DNA of 64,000 bases from the NCBI GenBank assembly GCA_965242845.1, contig CBDETC010000001.1, forward strand, positions 62,001 through 126,000. Reading direction: 5' to 3'. Made by a program: the position numbers and the translations under genes. Below the pieces are notes generated by a model. The model was not told where the DNA came from. It did no database searches and saw only the letters and a list, made by a program, of their open reading frames with translations. Below, piece after piece: positions 52,698 through 61,628 of this stretch. Position 1 is the stretch's first letter, and each line of letters begins with the position of its first letter. This DNA comes from RHLJ01 sp965242845. GTDB taxonomy: Bacteria; Bacteroidota; Rhodothermia; Balneolales; Balneolaceae.

Positions 52698-53669
52698 TTA
52701 ATTGATAGCTACAAATACATACTCATTTTCTGCAGCTTGGCGGAAAGTACCACCAAGAACTAAGCCTAAATCTTCTAACGTCTGTGATACAGAGTCAAGT
52801 CTAAGTGACCCTGTTAGACTTCCAATATCTTCAAGTTGGCTTACATCGATAGTGATATTAAAATGCTGTCCTATTTCTGCAACTACATCAGCAGGTAAGC
52901 TTGAATTAAATACAATGGTATTTGAAATCCAATCGGTATACTCATCGGCCTGTACCTGTTGCGGGCTGGCTACCATTCCATTCTCTATGGTAGAAGACTC
53001 GCCAGGCTCAAGGATAATAGGAGCGGTGTCACTATCAGCGGCGTTGAACGAAATACTTCCTTCTTCAAGATAAACTTTGGTAGTATTTCCCCAGCTGCTC
53101 AGGTTGAATCTTGTTCCAAGCACGGTAACGACTCCCTGGCCAGCTTGTACAGTAAAAGGCCGATCTGCATCGGACTGAACATCAAAATAAGCTTCTCCTT
53201 CAATAGTATAGCTTCGCTCGTTTTCATTAGCAGCCACTTCAAAGAGTTGTGAGTAAGGACGGAGTGTTACTTCGGTGCCATCTTCCAGTGAGATAGAAAT
53301 AATGGAAGCTTCGCTTTGTGCTACTAGAACTGTATCAGGGCTTGATATGATCCAAAAGAATCCAACGAATGCTGCTATTAAAAACACAGCTGCAGCCGCC
53401 CAGGTATAAGCAATTCTACGCTGGAAAAGAGGAGTGATGTTAGCAGGCTTTCTTGTTTCCTGTTCGATATTCTTCCATAAGTTGGTAGAATCAAATTCAT
53501 AATTGCTGTAAGATTTTAGTTCCTCATCTTTGAATTCTACCAGCAGATCAATAATGGGATTATTTAGAGAAGAAAGATCGGTGCCTGAGGATAAAGCTTC
53601 TCCAACTTGCTGAGCAAGGACAAGATCAGGATCGTTGTCGGGGAGTAATATGTCTTGTGCTTTAGCCAT
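52698..53669 (-). CDS. FecR-type anti-sigma factor
   Basis: 323 residues. Cytoplasmic N-terminal segment (residues 1-88), one membrane helix (TWAAAAVFLIAAFVGFFWII), then the periplasmic FecR domain with SISLEDGTEVTLRPYSQLF, IEGEAYFDVQSDADRPFTVQAGQGVVTVLGTRFNLSSW, and a C-terminal DUF4974-like part. It transmits the receptor signal to the ECF sigma factor upstream. Adjacent to the receptor gene. Confidence 0.92.
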   Translation of the reverse strand: MAKAQDILLPDNDPDLVLAQQVGEALSSGTDLSSLNNPIIDLLVEFKDEELKSYSNYEFDSTNLWKNIEQETRKPANITPLFQRRIAYTWAAAAVFLIAAFVGFFWIISSPDTVLVAQSEASIISISLEDGTEVTLRPYSQLFEVAANENERSYTIEGEAYFDVQSDADRPFTVQAGQGVVTVLGTRFNLSSWGNTTKVYLEEGSISFNAADSDTAPIILEPGESSTIENGMVASPQQVQADEYTDWISNTIVFNSSLPADVVAEIGQHFNITIDVSQLEDIGSLTGSLRLDSVSQTLEDLGLVLGGTFRQAAENEYVFVAIN

Positions 53670-53754
53670 AATTGGTAGAATAATAGGAAAAGCAGGTTAC
53701 CAGGAGCAACCTACTTTTCTGTGGTTAGTGATCATCATTCGAGTCGATCATCGG

Positions 53755-54651
53755 TCAGTCTCGCTCACCATCTTTAAGTGAGAATCGGATAATTCTGTTG
53801 ATCTTATTGAATCTCATCAAAGCAGTTCCATCTTCTTCAAGCTCAACAGTACCTTCAACTAATGTTTCTTCAGGAACGCCATTTACTGTTTTGCTCATAA
53901 AGATGCTGTAAGTCATAGTACCAGTTACGCCATTTTCAAGGTTGCCATAGGCTTGTACAGTGTCTTTGTCGATTTCAACATTCTCATAAGTGATATTGAT
54001 TTCATAAGCTCTGGCTGATGTACTGTCGTTAAGAGTACCTTCTGCTTCACCCATTCCAGTATGAGTACCATCCATACTTAGGATATTACTGGTAGAGTGA
54101 ACTCCACTGATATCAAAGTCATCAGTTTTAGTGAAACTGGAGGTTTTTGAAGAGCTTTCGAAAGAACCGTTTTTAGTACTGTTGAAAGAGATCGCTTCAA
54201 TCGAGTCTTTATTAGCTCGTGGTCGTGCGATAAACTCACCATCTAAATCAGTATAGATGATTTCCTGTAGCAGGCTTACAGATTTAGAGTATCTGTCATT
54301 TTCTACGCTTCTTTCATAAGAAATAGTGTGCACTCCAGTGGTTGAGTCATAAGAGTGACTGAAATTACGTTCTCTTCCTCTTCCTCCGTCGCCTCTGGGA
54401 GCTGCTTTACTTCTGCTATCAGAAGAGTAAAATATACCTGAGTTATCTACACCTGAGAAGGCATCATACATACTGGCAACTAATCCAGACTCGTCATCAG
54501 ATAATGAAGAAGCAACGATTTGAGCTGCTACCTGAACATCTTCTTCACTGAGTGATTCAACATCATTATTAACGGAAGAACAAGCCGAAAAAGTAACCGC
54601 AGTTACAAGAGCTATTAATAGGAGTTGTTTTAGATTTGTAAGGGACTTCAT
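53755..54651 (-). CDS. hypothetical secreted lipoprotein of the FecI/FecR unit
   Basis: 298 residues from the ATG at 54649-54651, chosen for its AGGTGA site; upstream ATG 54708 would add an unlikely N-terminus before the leader. Lipobox: VTFSAC. The mature part starts with an acidic stretch, includes an Arg/Gly-rich SRSKAAPRGDGGRGRERN patch (about residues 95-112), and is then rich in Ser/Thr with beta-strand patterns. No recognised family. Located between the sigma and FecR genes, where such an extra gene is not part of the standard unit. Confidence 0.72.
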   Translation of the reverse strand: MKSLTNLKQLLLIALVTAVTFSACSSVNNDVESLSEEDVQVAAQIVASSLSDDESGLVASMYDAFSGVDNSGIFYSSDSRSKAAPRGDGGRGRERNFSHSYDSTTGVHTISYERSVENDRYSKSVSLLQEIIYTDLDGEFIARPRANKDSIEAISFNSTKNGSFESSSKTSSFTKTDDFDISGVHSTSNILSMDGTHTGMGEAEGTLNDSTSARAYEINITYENVEIDKDTVQAYGNLENGVTGTMTYSIFMSKTVNGVPEETLVEGTVELEEDGTALMRFNKINRIIRFSLKDGERD

Positions 54652-54764
54652 GTTTTCACCTTTTTTATTTTTTGGGTTAAATTCGTGATTCAACCCTAAT
54701 ACACACAAGTAGGGGAGGTACCCCTAAACGAAATTTCTTTTTTTCTAAAAAGAATAATCAGAGC

Positions 54765-55382
54765 CTATCGAAACCTCTCTAATTTACCCCGAAGCTCTTT
54801 CAAAGCCAGTCCCATATGATTTTCAATAGTCTTTACAGATACTTCCAGGAACTCAGCGGCCTCTTTATAGGTGAACTCCTGGATAAAGCATAATCTGAAA
54901 ACGGCCTGTCTTTTTTCTGGCATCGAAGCAATCGAGTTCTCGATGATTTTTCCCAGTTCTTTAGCTTCTAAATTGTTCTCTACATCTTCGGAGCCTTCTT
55001 CTACAGCTAAATCGGCATTCTCGTCAAATTTAGCAGTATCACGAAATACATTAAGCATTCGTGTATATGCAATCCTGAAAAGAAAGGCCCTTAGCGATTT
55101 GGTTTCGTCAATCTGGGCTCTCTTTTCCCAAATCATTACAAAGGCTTGTTGTACTAAATCCTCAGCCTGCTGTTCAGAAACTCCTTTTTTGAGGAGGAAG
55201 TGAAAGAGATAAGAGTGGTGCTTTTCGAAGAATTTTTTAAAGGCGCTATGGTCCCCGTGCTTAATTGCGATTATTAACTCAGGATCATCAGTTTCTCCTC
55301 CTTTGCTAATAGCCAGGAGGAATAGTAGGTAAAGCACCAAAATATTCATGGCCGAATATACAGGCATGGCTTTAAATACCAC
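54765..55382 (-). CDS. ECF-type RNA polymerase sigma factor (FecI-like)
   Basis: The frame gives sigma-70 region 2 (DHSAFKKFFEKHHSYLFHFLLKKGVSEQQAEDLVQQAFVMIWE) and region 4 (MPEKRQAVFRLCFIQEFTYKEAAEFLEVSVKTIENHMGLALKELR), typical of Bacteroidota ECF sigma factors. The ATG-initiated N-terminus carries a hydrophobic stretch (NILVLYLLFLLAI) foreign to this family. A strong AAAGGAGGAG site lies 6 bases upstream of ATG 55286-55288, but that ATG is one base out of frame. Restoring a G (ATGGAT) would give MDPELIIAIKHGDHSAF, a normal start. So the true start may be near 55288, with a one-base error or real shift. Controls the receptor unit. Confidence 0.85.
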   Translation of the reverse strand: MVFKAMPVYSAMNILVLYLLFLLAISKGGETDDPELIIAIKHGDHSAFKKFFEKHHSYLFHFLLKKGVSEQQAEDLVQQAFVMIWEKRAQIDETKSLRAFLFRIAYTRMLNVFRDTAKFDENADLAVEEGSEDVENNLEAKELGKIIENSIASMPEKRQAVFRLCFIQEFTYKEAAEFLEVSVKTIENHMGLALKELRGKLERFR

Positions 55383-55414
55383 AAAATTAAATCAGAATTC
55401 CTACTTTTTAGCCT

Positions 55415-56221
55415 ATGAGATTCGCTGCGATATTCCTATTCATTCCTTCACTTTTGCTTGCTCAGGAGAGTCAAAACGTTGAACTCTATAATGTAGAGAA
55501 GGAAGATAGAGTGGAAGTATATATTAAGAATGATAATATCTTTCCAATTACCCTTCAGGTTGAAATGGAGCTTACCAATCTGAGGCCTACTAAAAACCTT
55601 CCATTAACTGAAGTGATAGAGGCAAAATCAGATATAAAGATTTTGGAATTATTTCCTGTCAAAAGATATGGTGGATGGGAGCTAGATACTTCCTACAGGT
55701 TCTTTATGGGAAGCATTTTTGCAGATCATAGAGATAATTTCGTATATCGACTTCCTTACCGATTAGGAACAGAACGGAGAGTTTCTCAAGGATATAATGG
55801 TCAATTTTCACATACCGGTAGCCTACGATATTCTGTTGATTTCCAGATGCCTGAAGGAACCGAGATTTATGCGGCTCGTTCTGGTATTGTAGTTGAAACA
55901 GAAGAGGGTTATACAAGTGGTGATAAGGACAGATACTACATCGATAAGGCTAATTATATAACTATTCTTCATGATGACGGTACCTTCTCTGAATATTCAC
56001 ATCTAAAAAAGGATGGTGTAGTTGTTTCAGTAGGTCAACGAGTAAGAACAGGCCAATTAATTGGGTATTCGGGGAATACAGGATACACAACCGGACCTCA
56101 TCTTCATTTTAATGTGAAGCGAGTAGTACAGGATGGAGGATATATTACCATACCTGTCAGATTTGCTACTCAAGAGGGGAATATTCAACTCAAAGAAGGG
56201 AAAGGCTATCGGGCTCTATGA
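55415..56221 (+). CDS. M23 family metallopeptidase
   Basis: 268 residues with a signal peptide (SLLLAQ). The N-terminal beta-rich domain (residues 20-125) is followed by the LytM/M23 peptidase domain. Zinc ligands: His133 and Asp142 in FSHTGSLRYSVDF, and the HLH of GPHLHFNV. It likely cleaves peptidoglycan cross-bridges or modifies cell-wall structure outside the membrane. Divergent from the sigma gene, 32 bases away; they may share regulatory DNA. Downstream is an imperfect inverted repeat. Confidence 0.9.
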   Translation: MRFAAIFLFIPSLLLAQESQNVELYNVEKEDRVEVYIKNDNIFPITLQVEMELTNLRPTKNLPLTEVIEAKSDIKILELFPVKRYGGWELDTSYRFFMGSIFADHRDNFVYRLPYRLGTERRVSQGYNGQFSHTGSLRYSVDFQMPEGTEIYAARSGIVVETEEGYTSGDKDRYYIDKANYITILHDDGTFSEYSHLKKDGVVVSVGQRVRTGQLIGYSGNTGYTTGPHLHFNVKRVVQDGGYITIPVRFATQEGNIQLKEGKGYRAL

Positions 56222-56303
56222 AGTAGAAATATTCAATAGAGAATGAAAAAGTAAGGTTCTTATTTCTTCAATCCCTGTTCTTCATTGAATATTCTGACTA
56301 CTT
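56221..56303. repeat. imperfect inverted repeat between convergent genes
   Basis: AAGTAG...AATATTCAAT (56221 onward) and ATTGAATATT...CTACTT (ending 56303) are inverted copies with small gaps, between the M23 gene and the convergent SPFH gene. Probable shared transcription end; no strong U run. Confidence 0.5.
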
Positions 56304-57245
56304 CTTATTAATCTTATTTAGCTCATTCAAAGACAATCCCTTCATTACTTCCTCATAATTAGAGATATCCTGAGGCAGGATAATTTGGTTCTCATCTCTC
56401 CCCAATCCTTTTAGTTTGCCAAGATATTTTTCAGCAAGACGAAGCTGCATCGCCTCAGCTCCTTTAGGTTGAGAAAGAGCTTCTGCAATTTTTTCAATTG
56501 AAACCGCTGTTGCCTCAGCAAGAGCTTCGATTTCCTGAGCCAAACCTTCTGCTTCATTAATCCTTCGCTGCATTTCAGCCTCAGAAATATTGATGATCTC
56601 GGCTTTCATACCTTCCGCATCATTCACTTTAGAGCCTTTAACCCCTTCAGATTTAGCGATAACCGCACGACGATCTCTTTCCGCAGTCATTTGCCGTTCC
56701 ATGGCGTTTTGAACCGTACGAGGGGTCATGATATTCTTAATTTCATATCTGTGGACTTTAATTCCCCAGGGTAATTCCATTTCACTAAGTACCGAAACTA
56801 CTTCTCTGCTCATTCTTGCTCGCTCTTCAAAGGTCTCATCCAAATCCATGAGTCCTATAACGGATCTTGTAGTAGTTTGAGCTAGCTGAATAGCAGCATA
56901 TCTGTAATTAGTAACCCCGTAACTTGCATTTACCGGATCCATTACGCTCAGATATATTACGCCATCAACCTCAACCTTTACATTGTCTTTTGTGAAGCAT
57001 TCCTGTGGTTCTACTTCTATAGTTTCCTCACGGAGATCCTGCTTGTATACCACTTTATCAAGAAAGGGGATGAGAGCATGAAAACCGGGGCCAAGTGTTT
57101 TCTGGTAATTTCCTAGTCGCTCAACGATGTAGGCGTATTGATTAGGAACCAACCTAAATGATTGAACAATCTTAAAAAGAAGAAACACTCCAAAGGCCAT
57201 AACAAGGCCAAAACTTACTGTATCTATGATATCCCAAAGTCCCAT
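56298..57245 (-). CDS. SPFH/band-7 (stomatin-like) protein
   Basis: 315 residues. One N-terminal membrane helix (VSFGLVMAFGVFLLFKIVQSF), then the SPFH domain with YAYIVERLGNYQKTLGPGFHALIPFLDKVVY and LPWGIKVHRYEIKNIMTP (residues about 30-215), then an Ala/Glu-rich coiled coil (about 215-290). Belongs to the slipin/QmcA group that often partners with NfeD. It overlaps the second SPFH gene by one base; both follow the NfeD gene. Confidence 0.92.
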   Translation of the reverse strand: MGLWDIIDTVSFGLVMAFGVFLLFKIVQSFRLVPNQYAYIVERLGNYQKTLGPGFHALIPFLDKVVYKQDLREETIEVEPQECFTKDNVKVEVDGVIYLSVMDPVNASYGVTNYRYAAIQLAQTTTRSVIGLMDLDETFEERARMSREVVSVLSEMELPWGIKVHRYEIKNIMTPRTVQNAMERQMTAERDRRAVIAKSEGVKGSKVNDAEGMKAEIINISEAEMQRRINEAEGLAQEIEALAEATAVSIEKIAEALSQPKGAEAMQLRLAEKYLGKLKGLGRDENQIILPQDISNYEEVMKGLSLNELNKINKK

Positions 57246-58174
57246 TATTTATCTCCTTCCCGGTCTTTAATGTTTGTACTAACCGCACCAACTCCTTCAA
57301 AAAAAGTTTTGAGGTTTGCTGTCTCTGTTGGAAGTACAGAGATTTTTGAGTTTTCAATGATTTTCCCAAACTCGTCAATGTATTGTTCTACAAGTTTGGT
57401 TTTCACTGCTAAATCTCCTCCAGGCTTCCCCATTGCTTCGGCTATTCGCTGAATGCCATTTGCAGTAGCAGTAGCTACTAATTCAATTTCCTTGGCCTTA
57501 CCCAAGGCTTCATTAATTCTCTTTTGCCGACTGGCTTCTGAAACAAGAACCTGGCTTTGTTGCTCACCTTCCGATTCATTGATTCTAGCTTGTCTAAAAC
57601 CCTCTGAGTGAACGATTTCAGCTCTTTTTTCTCGTTCGGCTTCCATTTGTTTTTCCATCGTATCCACGATTTCATTGGAAGGACGAATATTCTTGATTTC
57701 GTATCTCAATACCTTAATTCCCCAGGGGTCAGCAGCTTTATCAATTTCCCGAACGATATTCTCGTTCATCATTTCTCGTTCCGAAAAAGTATCATCAAGC
57801 GTGATTTTACCAATCTCACTCCTCATAGTAGTTTGAGCCAGGTTGATTGCTGCGGCCTGGTAATTTGAGATTCCATAACTGGCCTTATAGGCATCCATTA
57901 CCTTTATATAGACGAGCCCATCAACCGCTACTTCAATATTATCATTGGTGATACAGGTTTGACTTGGAACATCAAGTACCTGTTCTCTCATTTCTCGACT
58001 GTAAGCTGGTCGATCAACAAAAGGGACCAGGAAGTGAAATCCTGGTTTCAAATTCTTTTTGAATTTCCCTAGTCGTTCCTGAATTACTTCTTCACGGAAT
58101 TCAACGATTATGAATAGTCTTGTAATTAAGAAATATAGGATCACTAATGTGATCAAAGTACCTGTCCAAAACAT
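57245..58174 (-). CDS. SPFH/band-7 (stomatin-like) protein, second copy
   Basis: 309 residues. N-terminal membrane helix (TLITLVILYFLITRLFIIV), SPFH domain with VIQERLGKFKKNLKPGFHFLVPFVDRPAYSREMREQVLDV and ADPWGIKVLRYEIKNIRPS, and coiled coil with LGKAKEIELVATATANGIQRIAEAM. A paralogue of the neighbouring protein; two SPFH proteins in tandem suggest a hetero-oligomeric membrane scaffold. Starts 6 bases after the NfeD stop. Confidence 0.92.
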   Translation of the reverse strand: MFWTGTLITLVILYFLITRLFIIVEFREEVIQERLGKFKKNLKPGFHFLVPFVDRPAYSREMREQVLDVPSQTCITNDNIEVAVDGLVYIKVMDAYKASYGISNYQAAAINLAQTTMRSEIGKITLDDTFSEREMMNENIVREIDKAADPWGIKVLRYEIKNIRPSNEIVDTMEKQMEAEREKRAEIVHSEGFRQARINESEGEQQSQVLVSEASRQKRINEALGKAKEIELVATATANGIQRIAEAMGKPGGDLAVKTKLVEQYIDEFGKIIENSKISVLPTETANLKTFFEGVGAVSTNIKDREGDK

Positions 58175-58180
58175 AACGCC

Positions 58181-58681
58181 CTAGTTTGATTGTTTTAGTT
58201 TTTGTGCCTGAGGTGGATCTAATTTCTCCACGGGTTCTACAATCCAGGTAGTATTATCTCTATACATAATACGAACCTGACTTCCGGCAGGTATTTCTCC
58301 TTCTAGTGCCCGAGCCTGCCATGAAATTCCTTGGTAACGGATTCTACCATCATTGGTTTCATCATTAATGGGCTCAACAACATCTACAATTTGATCCATA
58401 GCTTCAAAGTCTTCATCAGCTACTTTAAAGCTACTTTCTCCACCAAAATATTTTTTAAGGAATGGGAGGGTAACGATGGTTAGAATGGTAGAAATGCCTA
58501 ACCATGCCAAAGTTGCAGTTACAGGATCATCAAGAATACCAATAAAACGAGCAATACCAACAAGCAGCCCGCTAAAGCCAAGAATCACCGCCACACCACT
58601 AGGAAGCATAAATTCAAGGGCCATTAGAATGATTCCACCTATCAAAAAAATCCAGGTAAGCGTGTCTCCGTCCATGATCAA
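58181..58681 (-). CDS. NfeD family membrane protein
   Basis: 166 residues. Three membrane segments in the first 80 residues (LTWIFLIGGIILMALEFM; SGVAVILGFSGLLVGIARFIGI; ATLAWLGISTILTIVTLPFL). A C-terminal OB-fold domain follows (YQGISWQARALEGEIPAGSQVRIMYRDNTTWIVEPV). A short NfeD lacking the N-terminal protease part. First gene of an operon with two SPFH proteins; NfeD-stomatin pairs are a known conserved arrangement. Confidence 0.92.
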   Translation of the reverse strand: MIMDGDTLTWIFLIGGIILMALEFMLPSGVAVILGFSGLLVGIARFIGILDDPVTATLAWLGISTILTIVTLPFLKKYFGGESSFKVADEDFEAMDQIVDVVEPINDETNDGRIRYQGISWQARALEGEIPAGSQVRIMYRDNTTWIVEPVEKLDPPQAQKLKQSN

Positions 58682-58766
58682 TTTTTCTTGATGGTTAAAA
58701 ACATAGATAGCAAATTGAAAGCAAAAAAACCCAACTTCTTGGCATTATATTTGCAAATTTATCGCC

Positions 58767-60542
58767 ATGTCAGAAAAAGAAGCAGATAAAAGAGGATTAA
58801 AAAGTCTCAAAGAAACTCTTGTTAGTATTTTTGCCCTGAGCAAGCCCTACAGGTCACGTTTTTACTTTGCCACGGTTGTAGTATTAATTGGTTCGGGGAT
58901 TTGGTTATCGGTACCACTTGGATTAAGAGAATTATTAGACGCGGTTTTTGAACAGGGGAATGATGAGCTACTGAATTTATTGGCTATAGGTTTGATGGGG
59001 CTTTTTGTTTTGCAGGCGGCTTTTACCTTTATGGGGAATTATCATCTGGAATGGGTAGGAGAGCGTGTAGTTACCGATCTCCGGAAGAAGGTCTACGAGC
59101 ATCTTCACAGACTAGGCTTCCGCTTTTTTGCTGAACGAAGACTTGGAGAGATCACCTCAAGATTGACTAATGACGTAGGATCCATCCGCACTGCGTTAAC
59201 AGATTCACTTCCACAGCTGCTTACAATAACATTTTCGCTAATTGGTTCAGTGTCCCTGATGGTAGTCTTAAACTGGCGTTTAAGTGCTGTAATTTTCGCT
59301 ACTGTACCTTTTGTAACGATTGCGACTCGTTATTTTGGTCAAAAAATTAGGAAGCTTTCAAGAGGTATACAGGACGAGCTTGCTGATTCAACAGCAGTGG
59401 CTGAGGATGCTCTTGGTGCAGTAAGATTAGTTAAGGCATTTGTAAGAGAAGATTATGAAGTAAACAGATACTCTACTGCTATTGAGAAATTATTCAAAAC
59501 GGTTAGAAGAAAAGTGGTATTAACGCAATTCTTCTGGTCGGGAGTAGGGATCATGTTCATGAGTACCCTGGTGATCATTTTTTGGTATGGGGGTAAAGAG
59601 GTACTTGCAGATAGATTGACTGCTGGTGATTTGGTCGCCTTTATCATTTATGCACTAAATATCTCCCGATCGATTTCGCAGACTTCGCGATTATATACAG
59701 CAGTTAATACAGCGGCAGGTGCTTCAGAAAGAATCTTTGAGTTATTAGAAGAGGTGCCTGAGATTGAAGATAAAAAAGGAGCGTTACCACTAACTGAAAT
59801 TGAAGGTGGAATTTCTGTTCAAGATCTATCCTTTGCTTATGAAGATGATAGGGTGATTTTGAATAATCTTTCTTTTGAAGTAGAAGCCGGGCAAACCATA
59901 GCCTTGGTTGGACCAAGTGGGGCAGGGAAAACTACATTGTTGAATCTCCTGCCTCGATTTTATGATCCTCAACAAGGCGACATAAAAGTAGATGGGCAAT
60001 CCATAAAAGAAGTACAGGTAAAATCACTTAGAGAGCATATTTCCATAGTGCCCCAGGAGGTTCACTTATTTGGGACAAGTATCAAAGAGAATATTCAATA
60101 TGGAAACCTGGAGGCTAATGATGAAGAGATTATTGAAGCCGCTAAAGATGCCAATGCCCATGATTTCATCACTGAAATTCCTGAAGCCTACGATGCTTTG
60201 ATCGGAGAAAAAGGGGTAAAACTAAGTGGAGGTCAACGACAACGTTTAGCAATAGCAAGAGCGATTCTTAAAGACCCTAAAATCTTATTGCTTGATGAAG
60301 CCACTTCGTCTCTGGATTCCGAATCCGAAGCACAGGTTCAAGAGGCATTATATCGTTTGATGAAGGGGAGAACCACTTTCGTGATAGCTCATCGCTTATC
60401 TACCATTCAAAATGCGGATCGCATTTTAGTACTCGATAAAGGAGCAATTGTGGAGGATGGAACCCATCATGAATTGTTAGCGAAAGGCGGCTTATACAGC
60501 CACCTTTATGAATTGCAGTTCCGAGACCTGGATATTGCCTAG
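58767..60542 (+). CDS. ABC transporter, fused permease and ATPase (MsbA-like)
   Basis: 591 residues. Six-helix ABC exporter membrane domain (residues about 20-315; RKKVYEHLHRLGFRFFAERRLGEITSRLTNDV), then the ATPase: Walker A LVGPSGAGKTT, Q loop IVPQEVHLFGTSIKENIQYG, signature LSGGQRQRLAIARAI, Walker B ILLLDEATSSLDSESE and switch IAHRLST. Closest in style to MsbA-type lipid exporters, but substrate is not determined by sequence alone. Its stop overlaps the convergent repeat-protein gene by 4 bases. Confidence 0.94.
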   Translation: MSEKEADKRGLKSLKETLVSIFALSKPYRSRFYFATVVVLIGSGIWLSVPLGLRELLDAVFEQGNDELLNLLAIGLMGLFVLQAAFTFMGNYHLEWVGERVVTDLRKKVYEHLHRLGFRFFAERRLGEITSRLTNDVGSIRTALTDSLPQLLTITFSLIGSVSLMVVLNWRLSAVIFATVPFVTIATRYFGQKIRKLSRGIQDELADSTAVAEDALGAVRLVKAFVREDYEVNRYSTAIEKLFKTVRRKVVLTQFFWSGVGIMFMSTLVIIFWYGGKEVLADRLTAGDLVAFIIYALNISRSISQTSRLYTAVNTAAGASERIFELLEEVPEIEDKKGALPLTEIEGGISVQDLSFAYEDDRVILNNLSFEVEAGQTIALVGPSGAGKTTLLNLLPRFYDPQQGDIKVDGQSIKEVQVKSLREHISIVPQEVHLFGTSIKENIQYGNLEANDEEIIEAAKDANAHDFITEIPEAYDALIGEKGVKLSGGQRQRLAIARAILKDPKILLLDEATSSLDSESEAQVQEALYRLMKGRTTFVIAHRLSTIQNADRILVLDKGAIVEDGTHHELLAKGGLYSHLYELQFRDLDIA

Positions 60543-61627
60543 TTATCGGCCATATATGCACCGATAACATCTGAATAACTCATGTTATCCAGTAGATTTC
60601 TATTCTCCAACTCTGTAAGGAAAGAGACAGGTACATCTGAAGAATAAAGACCTATTATTCCTGAATAAGAGAATTCATCTATGAAACCTGCTTCTTTAAG
60701 TTCGACCAGGTATGGAGTTCTAACACCACTACTATGCATACCAATAATGGCTGAATAAGAAAATTCATCCAATAAATCAGTTTCATTCAACTGATCTAAA
60801 AACTCAATACTTACTCCTCCATTAAACATTCCTATTAGGGCAGAGTAAGAAAACTCATCCAAATAACCAGCCTGGTTCATTGCATTCAGGTAGCTTAAGG
60901 ATACCCCTCCATTATATAAACCGATAATCGCTGAGTAAGAGAATTCATCAAGGTAACCAGCAGCGTTCATTTCGTCGAGGTAACTGGTTGAAACTCCTCC
61001 ATTATACAATCCAATGATGGCTGAGTAAGAAAAATCATCCAGATAACCAGCTGCATCCATTTGGTTTAGATATGCGATCGGCACTCCTCCATTATAGAGT
61101 CCAATAATTGCGGAATAGGAGAATTCATTCAAATACCCCGCATTATTTAGGTCGGTTAAGTATTCAATAGGTACTCCGCCATTGTACATTCCTTGAACTG
61201 CTGAACCGGAGAATTGATTTGGAAAGGTCTCATTCACCTGTTGTAGATAATCAAGATATCCAGTACTAACATCTGAGTAGGTAGTAGTAGGTGGAAGCTG
61301 AGGTACCGGAGGAGCTGGGGGTAGAGGAGTAGCATTTGTTCCAAGGGCCTGAGGAAATAGTGCCTGTCCTGTTGCAGTGACTTCAGATTGGTTGTTGTCA
61401 CCAAACCCAAAAAAAGAAGTAGGACCTCCAAGTATCATCCAAATAGCTGCAAAGACAACAAAAAAGCCAATAGCCATTAGATTTCTTTTTGTTGATGGTC
61501 TTTGATAATCTCTTTCGGCTTGTTCTAAAATCTCCTCCTGACCAGGTAATTCATTTGCTTTTTCATGGATATACTGATCGAGATCGAAATTTGGGTCTTT
61601 ACGGGTTTTAAGATTTTGTTTTGCCAT
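60539..61627 (-). CDS. membrane-anchored 30-residue-repeat protein, paralogue 1
   Basis: 362 residues. N-terminal motif NFDLDQYIHEKAN (residues 13-25), one membrane helix (about 49-67), a Pro/Gln-rich linker (residues 85-117), then eight 30-residue repeats from residue 120, such as VPIEYLTDLNNAGYLNEFSY then SAIIGLYNGG. The last repeat is a divergent cap ending DNMSYSDVIGAYMADN. Repeats look like helical pairs (Tyr-Leu in helix 1; Ile-Ile-x-Leu-Tyr in helix 2). Membrane topology suggests the repeats lie outside the cytoplasm. Third of three co-directional paralogous genes separated by 1-2 bases. Not recognised as a named family. Confidence 0.8.
   Translation of the reverse strand: MAKQNLKTRKDPNFDLDQYIHEKANELPGQEEILEQAERDYQRPSTKRNLMAIGFFVVFAAIWMILGGPTSFFGFGDNNQSEVTATGQALFPQALGTNATPLPPAPPVPQLPPTTTYSDVSTGYLDYLQQVNETFPNQFSGSAVQGMYNGGVPIEYLTDLNNAGYLNEFSYSAIIGLYNGGVPIAYLNQMDAAGYLDDFSYSAIIGLYNGGVSTSYLDEMNAAGYLDEFSYSAIIGLYNGGVSLSYLNAMNQAGYLDEFSYSALIGMFNGGVSIEFLDQLNETDLLDEFSYSAIIGMHSSGVRTPYLVELKEAGFIDEFSYSGIIGLYSSDVPVSFLTELENRNLLDNMSYSDVIGAYMADN
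60542..61270 (-). repeat. eight tandem 90-bp coding repeats (paralogue 1)
   Basis: Corresponds to residues 120-362 of the protein encoded at 60539-61627. The unit ends with GLYNGG or a variant, and begins V-P/S-x-x-Y-L. Adjacent units are highly similar at the DNA level, so recent tandem duplication or gene conversion is likely. Confidence 0.85.
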
Positions 61628-61628
61628 G

